From assembly GCA_004151065.3 (NCBI GenBank), contig NWUY0300007828.1:81207-91224 (forward strand): a DNA stretch of 10,018 nucleotides, read 5' to 3'. Position numbers and translations under genes: made by a program. The notes below the pieces were generated by a model. The model was not told the DNA's origin. It ran no database searches and saw only the letters and a program-made list of their open reading frames with translations. Source of the DNA: Larix sibirica. Taxonomy: Eukaryota; Streptophyta; Pinopsida; Pinales; Pinaceae. The stretch's first letter is position 1. Each line of letters opens with the position of its first letter. This document shows, piece by piece, positions 6,802 to 10,018 of the stretch.

Positions 6802-7083
6802 GTTAATTAATTTTATTTTTAATATTATATTTTCCCCGTTGATTTGACATCACCACTAGTGCAACAATATAACAACTAGTTTTTAATAAAACAACAAAAA
6901 AGTTAAAGCTGATAAAGCTCGAGTAACATATGTTTGTTGGGTACCTTTAATTAATTTGATTTGTAATAACATTTTTCCCTTTTGTATCACCAGTGATGCA
7001 ACAATATGGCAACTAGTTGTTAGTAAAATAACAAAAAAAGATAAAGCTGATAGGGCTCTTGTTGGTTACTTGTAATAACATAG
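6802..7083. repeat. Tandem duplication (about 145 bp, 2 copies) in the presumed bHLH promoter
   Basis: Copy A (about 6802-6946) and copy B (about 6948-7083) share in order TTAATTAATTT, a T-rich stretch, ATCACC, TGCAACAATAT, AACTAGTT, a (G)TAAAA-ACAACAAAAAA stretch, TAAAGCTGATA and GGCTC or AGCTC. They differ by substitutions and small indels, and copy B is shorter at its end. Both lie 270-550 bp upstream of the bHLH start codon, so any control site inside is present twice. Confidence 0.75.
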
Positions 7084-7560
7084 CATATATATATATTTTG
7101 TTTATCCTAGGGGTGGGGTAAGGAGCCAATGGTAGGGATTGATGGTTGCTTCGATAGAAACTCATTTTCGATTCCTGCAAGGGAGGTGTGCAATTTGCAC
7201 CTTCAGAAAGCTGCATCCCAGAAAAAGCTCGCGGTGGTGGCCGTACTTCTGTTACCACCACACTTCTCTTGTGTATGTTTTGTACTTTCTTAAGGCTANN
7301 TATATATATTTTGTTTCTTCGATGAGGTGAAGTTGTTATCAAAACACGGCTTGGTTGCCGAGGTTTTGCCATGGTGGATTTTCTTCCAGTTGAGTGTTTC
7401 CTAGATTTCCTGTGGTCCTGTGGAGGACTTGTATTGAGTCTTTTTATCATGATAAGTTGTTTGTGACGGTTATGTTTCCTGCTGTTATGTTTCTAGGTTG
7501 TTTTGTATACATTTTCGTATTTTTTTTTAATATAAAAATCTAGTTATTTTAAATTGAAAA
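7084..7560. other. Intergenic; repeat-like but unclassified
   Basis: Less AT-rich than its surroundings. TATATATATTTTGTTT occurs at about 7087 and again at 7301, right after the NN at 7299-7300. A minus-strand open frame through 7450-7013 crosses the NN and ends in AT-rich repeat, with no recognised domain. The plus strand ends in T-rich sequence near 7510-7540, as some retroelement ends do. No paired termini or target duplications are visible. Confidence 0.35.
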
Positions 7561-7661
7561 ACAAAAGTTGGTATCAAAACATTATAATTTGAAGCAAGTT
7601 GTTTTGTGAATGGTGAGTTTATAACTGAAGCATTTTCAAAAACAAAATTTAATATTGTATT

Positions 7662-7740
7662 TATGTTATAACCTTTGGTCATTCTAACGAAGTTGAAAAC
7701 TAGGAAAATAAAGTTTGTTATGTTCTAACCTATGGCCATT
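7662..7740. repeat. Diverged direct repeat, 22 bp, period 57
   Basis: TATGTTATAACCTTTGGTC and ATT at 7662-7683, and TATGTTCTAACCTATGGCC and ATT at 7719-7740. The flanks are only weakly alike. Confidence 0.5.
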
Positions 7741-8815
7741 ACTAGTTATCATTAAAAAATAAATAACAAGTTTGTAAAAGATTTGGCCTATGGTTTTTAA
7801 GCGTTATGTAGAAAAAACATAAACTATATAAGAACATTTGGAAAAATATACGCGAGTCTCAGTTGACTAGTATGCATCCTCATCTAACGACATAGGATGT
7901 TGGGATCTATACCTTTTTGGTTCTCTAAATTCCATCTTCCTTTGCCTCCTTTATAGCTTTGTCTAACCTTCGAGGGATTCGAATAAAAAATTGTATTTGC
8001 TATTTAATTAGTTGAGTCTCCTTGATTTTAGTAGAGTTGGGTTTCATTTCTCCTATAGTGACTCTAAATTGCTTGTGATTAATATCTTTGTGTGTCAATA
8101 TAGTTCCAAAGTTAAGTTAAGTGTCTAGAGTTTTTGCTTATGCTTTAAGATAACTTTAAATATTTGATGAGATGAGTTAACTCTTCATCATTTTTTTCAA
8201 TGTTGGTGGCTCCGCTGCATCTCATAACTTTGTCTTTCATTTTGTGTAAGCATTGCACAGTGGTGGCTTTGTGCCTTCCTTCAAATCCCTTTTCAATACT
8301 ATGTTTTAATGTGTCACTCCGGGGTCTAGCTCTATCACCTTCTAAGATTTTGGGTTGTCATATGCTAAGTGGATATTGTTTGACTTTTAGTTTACTTGAT
8401 GCTTTATATTTTTCCTCTACCAAGTCTTATTTTGTGCTACACAATCTAGTGGTTATGGATGAATTCATTTATGAGTTTGCATTTTTTATCAAAGATTATG
8501 TTTTCATATTTTTTTTAATAATAAATTTTAAAAACAAATTATTTTCTACAAAATTTAGGTTCAAAATACTTAAAAAAATATTACAAACCTTAAATTAATA
8601 TAAAAATTAAAATTGTAAAAATGTATTAACAAAAATCATATTAGGTTATGCTTGAAATTATCATTTTATTCTTAAGTAATAATGTATACATAAAATATAA
8701 AATAGGTCTTAAATTTTCAATTAAGTTGTTTTTTTGTTTAACACCTATGTTTGGTGATGAATTATTGTAATCATCATTATTTTCATTTTGTAACCTAGTC
8801 AAATTCCAAATTAAC
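7741..8815. other. AT-rich intergenic sequence, no gene supported
   Basis: Includes a plus-strand open frame from ATG 8200 to 8598 (132 codons) with a Leu/Phe/Ile-rich translation typical of T-rich DNA and no recognisable motif; its last 30 codons lie in plain A/T sequence. The middle part (about 8200-8460) is less AT-rich and could be an old coding relic, but I cannot place it. Confidence 0.4.
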
Positions 8816-8816
8816 A

Positions 8817-8889
8817 TATATGACCTCTTACATCATTAAATACAAACTATAATACATGACCTCTTACATCATGAAATGCAAACTATAGT
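8817..8889. repeat. Tandem duplication, period 36 bp
   Basis: TGACCTCTTACATCAT followed by AAATACAAACTATA (first unit, about 8817-8856) recurs as TGACCTCTTACATCAT then AAATGCAAACTATA (second unit, to about 8889). Confidence 0.75.
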
Positions 8890-9540
8890 TTTGTTGGGTA
8901 ATTTTGAATTAATGTAGGTAAATTCATAGGTGATGTCAATTTAATGTGAGTATCACAACTTTAAATTTATGATAATTTTATTTCCTTCTTATTTATGAAC
9001 TTGACTGTATTTCTTTATTTTTTAATAATAAAAGAAATTGTAGTGCCCATCTTAAAAATTGAAGCAATAAACAAGTAAGGATTCCATACTCACTAGATTT
9101 TCAATAACGGGTTCCTCTAATTGATAGTAACTTGCACACTGCATAACTCGTGATTAGTGAACTTCAATAGAGATCAAACCACATTCACTGATTGGAAGCC
9201 ATGAGGATCCAACTAGTTGACCTTCACAAACAATGGCTCCAAAGTTTGGAATATTACATAAATTGATTAATTCAACGAGACATTAATTTCAATATGATTA
9301 AAATACTTAAAATATTATGAAAAATAATTACCCAACTCCTTCTATACGCATTAAAAGAAAATTCAATTCGTTGAAAATTCATCTCAATACACATTCTACT
9401 ACTTGAAGGATCTCATAGGTCACAGTTTCAACACCCTATCATATGGCTCATACACTCATCTTAGCTTCATATCCACATTTTTGTTACATCCATTCCTTTC
9501 ATCCAAATATTAAATTTAATAAATCTCTTTGTTCTCCAAA
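8890..9540. other. AT-rich intergenic sequence, no gene supported
   Basis: No start-to-stop frame with protein-like composition. A plus-strand frame from 9443 to 9664 is Ser/His/Tyr/Pro-rich, has no recognised motif and runs through a tandem repeat. Confidence 0.4.
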
Positions 9541-9548
9541 TTACCCTT

Positions 9549-9600
9549 CCATGAATCTAGGTCTTTTGGAGAATCTCCATGAATCTAGGACTTTTGGAGA
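9549..9600. repeat. Tandem duplication, period 28 bp
   Basis: CCATGAATCTAGGTCTTTTG and GAGA at 9549-9572, and CCATGAATCTAGGACTTTTG and GAGA at 9577-9600, with one difference. GGAGAATCTCC between them is an interrupted palindrome. Confidence 0.75.
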
Positions 9601-10018
9601 TGGACCTCCATACCAAAAATGTGGAGAGAATAACACTTATTGGTGTTATTCTAGCATCGATTAGTGCAATCAATTCAAATAACCGATTTTCATATTATGT
9701 GCTTATCAAAATAGATTTATTTTTTTAATTGTGACATGTTCTCAACATAATCATAAAATTCATACACAATGTAATATAAAGAAAATCAAAATGAAATTAA
9801 ATAAACAAATCCAATTTAAAAAAAATCCTCTTAAGGTTAGTATGGGGCTTCCTGAGACCTAATATGATGAGAAGGATTTGGTAGAATAAATAAGAGCATA
9901 CTTAATTTGATATTGATATTTTTAAGTGACCAGTCAATAGCATTTGTAGCAAACTTTGACACATCTTTGAAAAGTCATCGATGTTGACACAACTTCGACA
10001 AGTTCCAACTTCGACATG
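9601..10018. other. No gene seen
   Basis: AT-rich sequence. The last 60 bp repeat short words (TCGA-TGTTGACAC, ACTTCGACA), but nothing more can be supported before the window ends. Confidence 0.4.

Noticed and set aside
7013-7450. 145-codon minus-strand open frame
   Set aside because: It runs across two Ns and ends in AT-rich repeat; the basic, Ser/Pro-rich translation shows no known domain.
7334-7580. TGTTATCAAAAC (7334) and TGGTATCAAAAC (7569), alike to the initiator-tRNA primer binding site of plant LTR retrotransposons
   Set aside because: Neither is a full match, no LTR end lies in front of either, and no paired repeats or coding domains are seen nearby.
8200-8598. 132-codon plus-strand open frame
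   Set aside because: A hydrophobic translation is expected of T-rich DNA, the last quarter is plain A/T sequence, and no motif or splice context is seen.
9036-9060. TGTAGTGCCC as a possible LTR start
   Set aside because: No matching second LTR, primer site or end was found.
9443-9664. 73-codon plus-strand open frame
   Set aside because: It includes the 28-bp tandem repeat and has no recognisable family.

Overview
The window looks like nuclear DNA of a plant, most likely a conifer or another gymnosperm. It is strongly AT-rich. It holds one split gene of a plant-specific transcription-factor type (bHLH plus a C-terminal ACT-like domain). That gene carries a 4.67 kb intron filled with decayed retroelements and short tandem duplications. 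Nothing prokaryotic is present. The gymnosperm call is inference from the large intron and old repeat load; the plant call rests on the gene family.

The one gene I can reconstruct is on the minus strand, from ATG at 6535 to TAA at 605. It has four coding exons: 6535-6050, 5912-5676, 1002-829 and 685-605. The introns are 137, 4673 and 143 bp and all are phase 0. The predicted protein has 325 residues: an acidic N-terminus, a bHLH domain (about 133-193), a Ser/Lys/Asn-rich linker, and an ACT-like domain (about 239-323) encoded on the far side of the big intron. A TATAAAG box lies 60 bp upstream of the ATG, and a roughly 145 bp tandem duplication (6802-7083) lies in the presumed promoter.

Intron 2 (1003-5675) holds, from left to right: a run of diverged 40-bp repeats (1367-1460); a plus-strand exon-like fragment (1823-1971), followed by transcript-like sequence ending in an A tract (to 2534); two minus-strand tRNA-derived SINE-like elements (about 2645-2860 and 2990-3115); a 5'-truncated minus-strand LINE with RNase H remains and a 17-bp target-site duplication (3173-3860); several tandem duplications (3946-4083, 4284-4595, 4673-4852, 5451-5520); and a second copy of the A-tailed sequence (5187-5365).

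The flanks are poor. Positions 1-600 hold an unrecognised 106-codon minus-strand reading frame. Positions 7084-10018 are AT-rich sequence with a few short duplications and no gene I can support. Single or paired Ns occur at 547, 5185-5186 and 7299-7300, the latter two at repeat edges.
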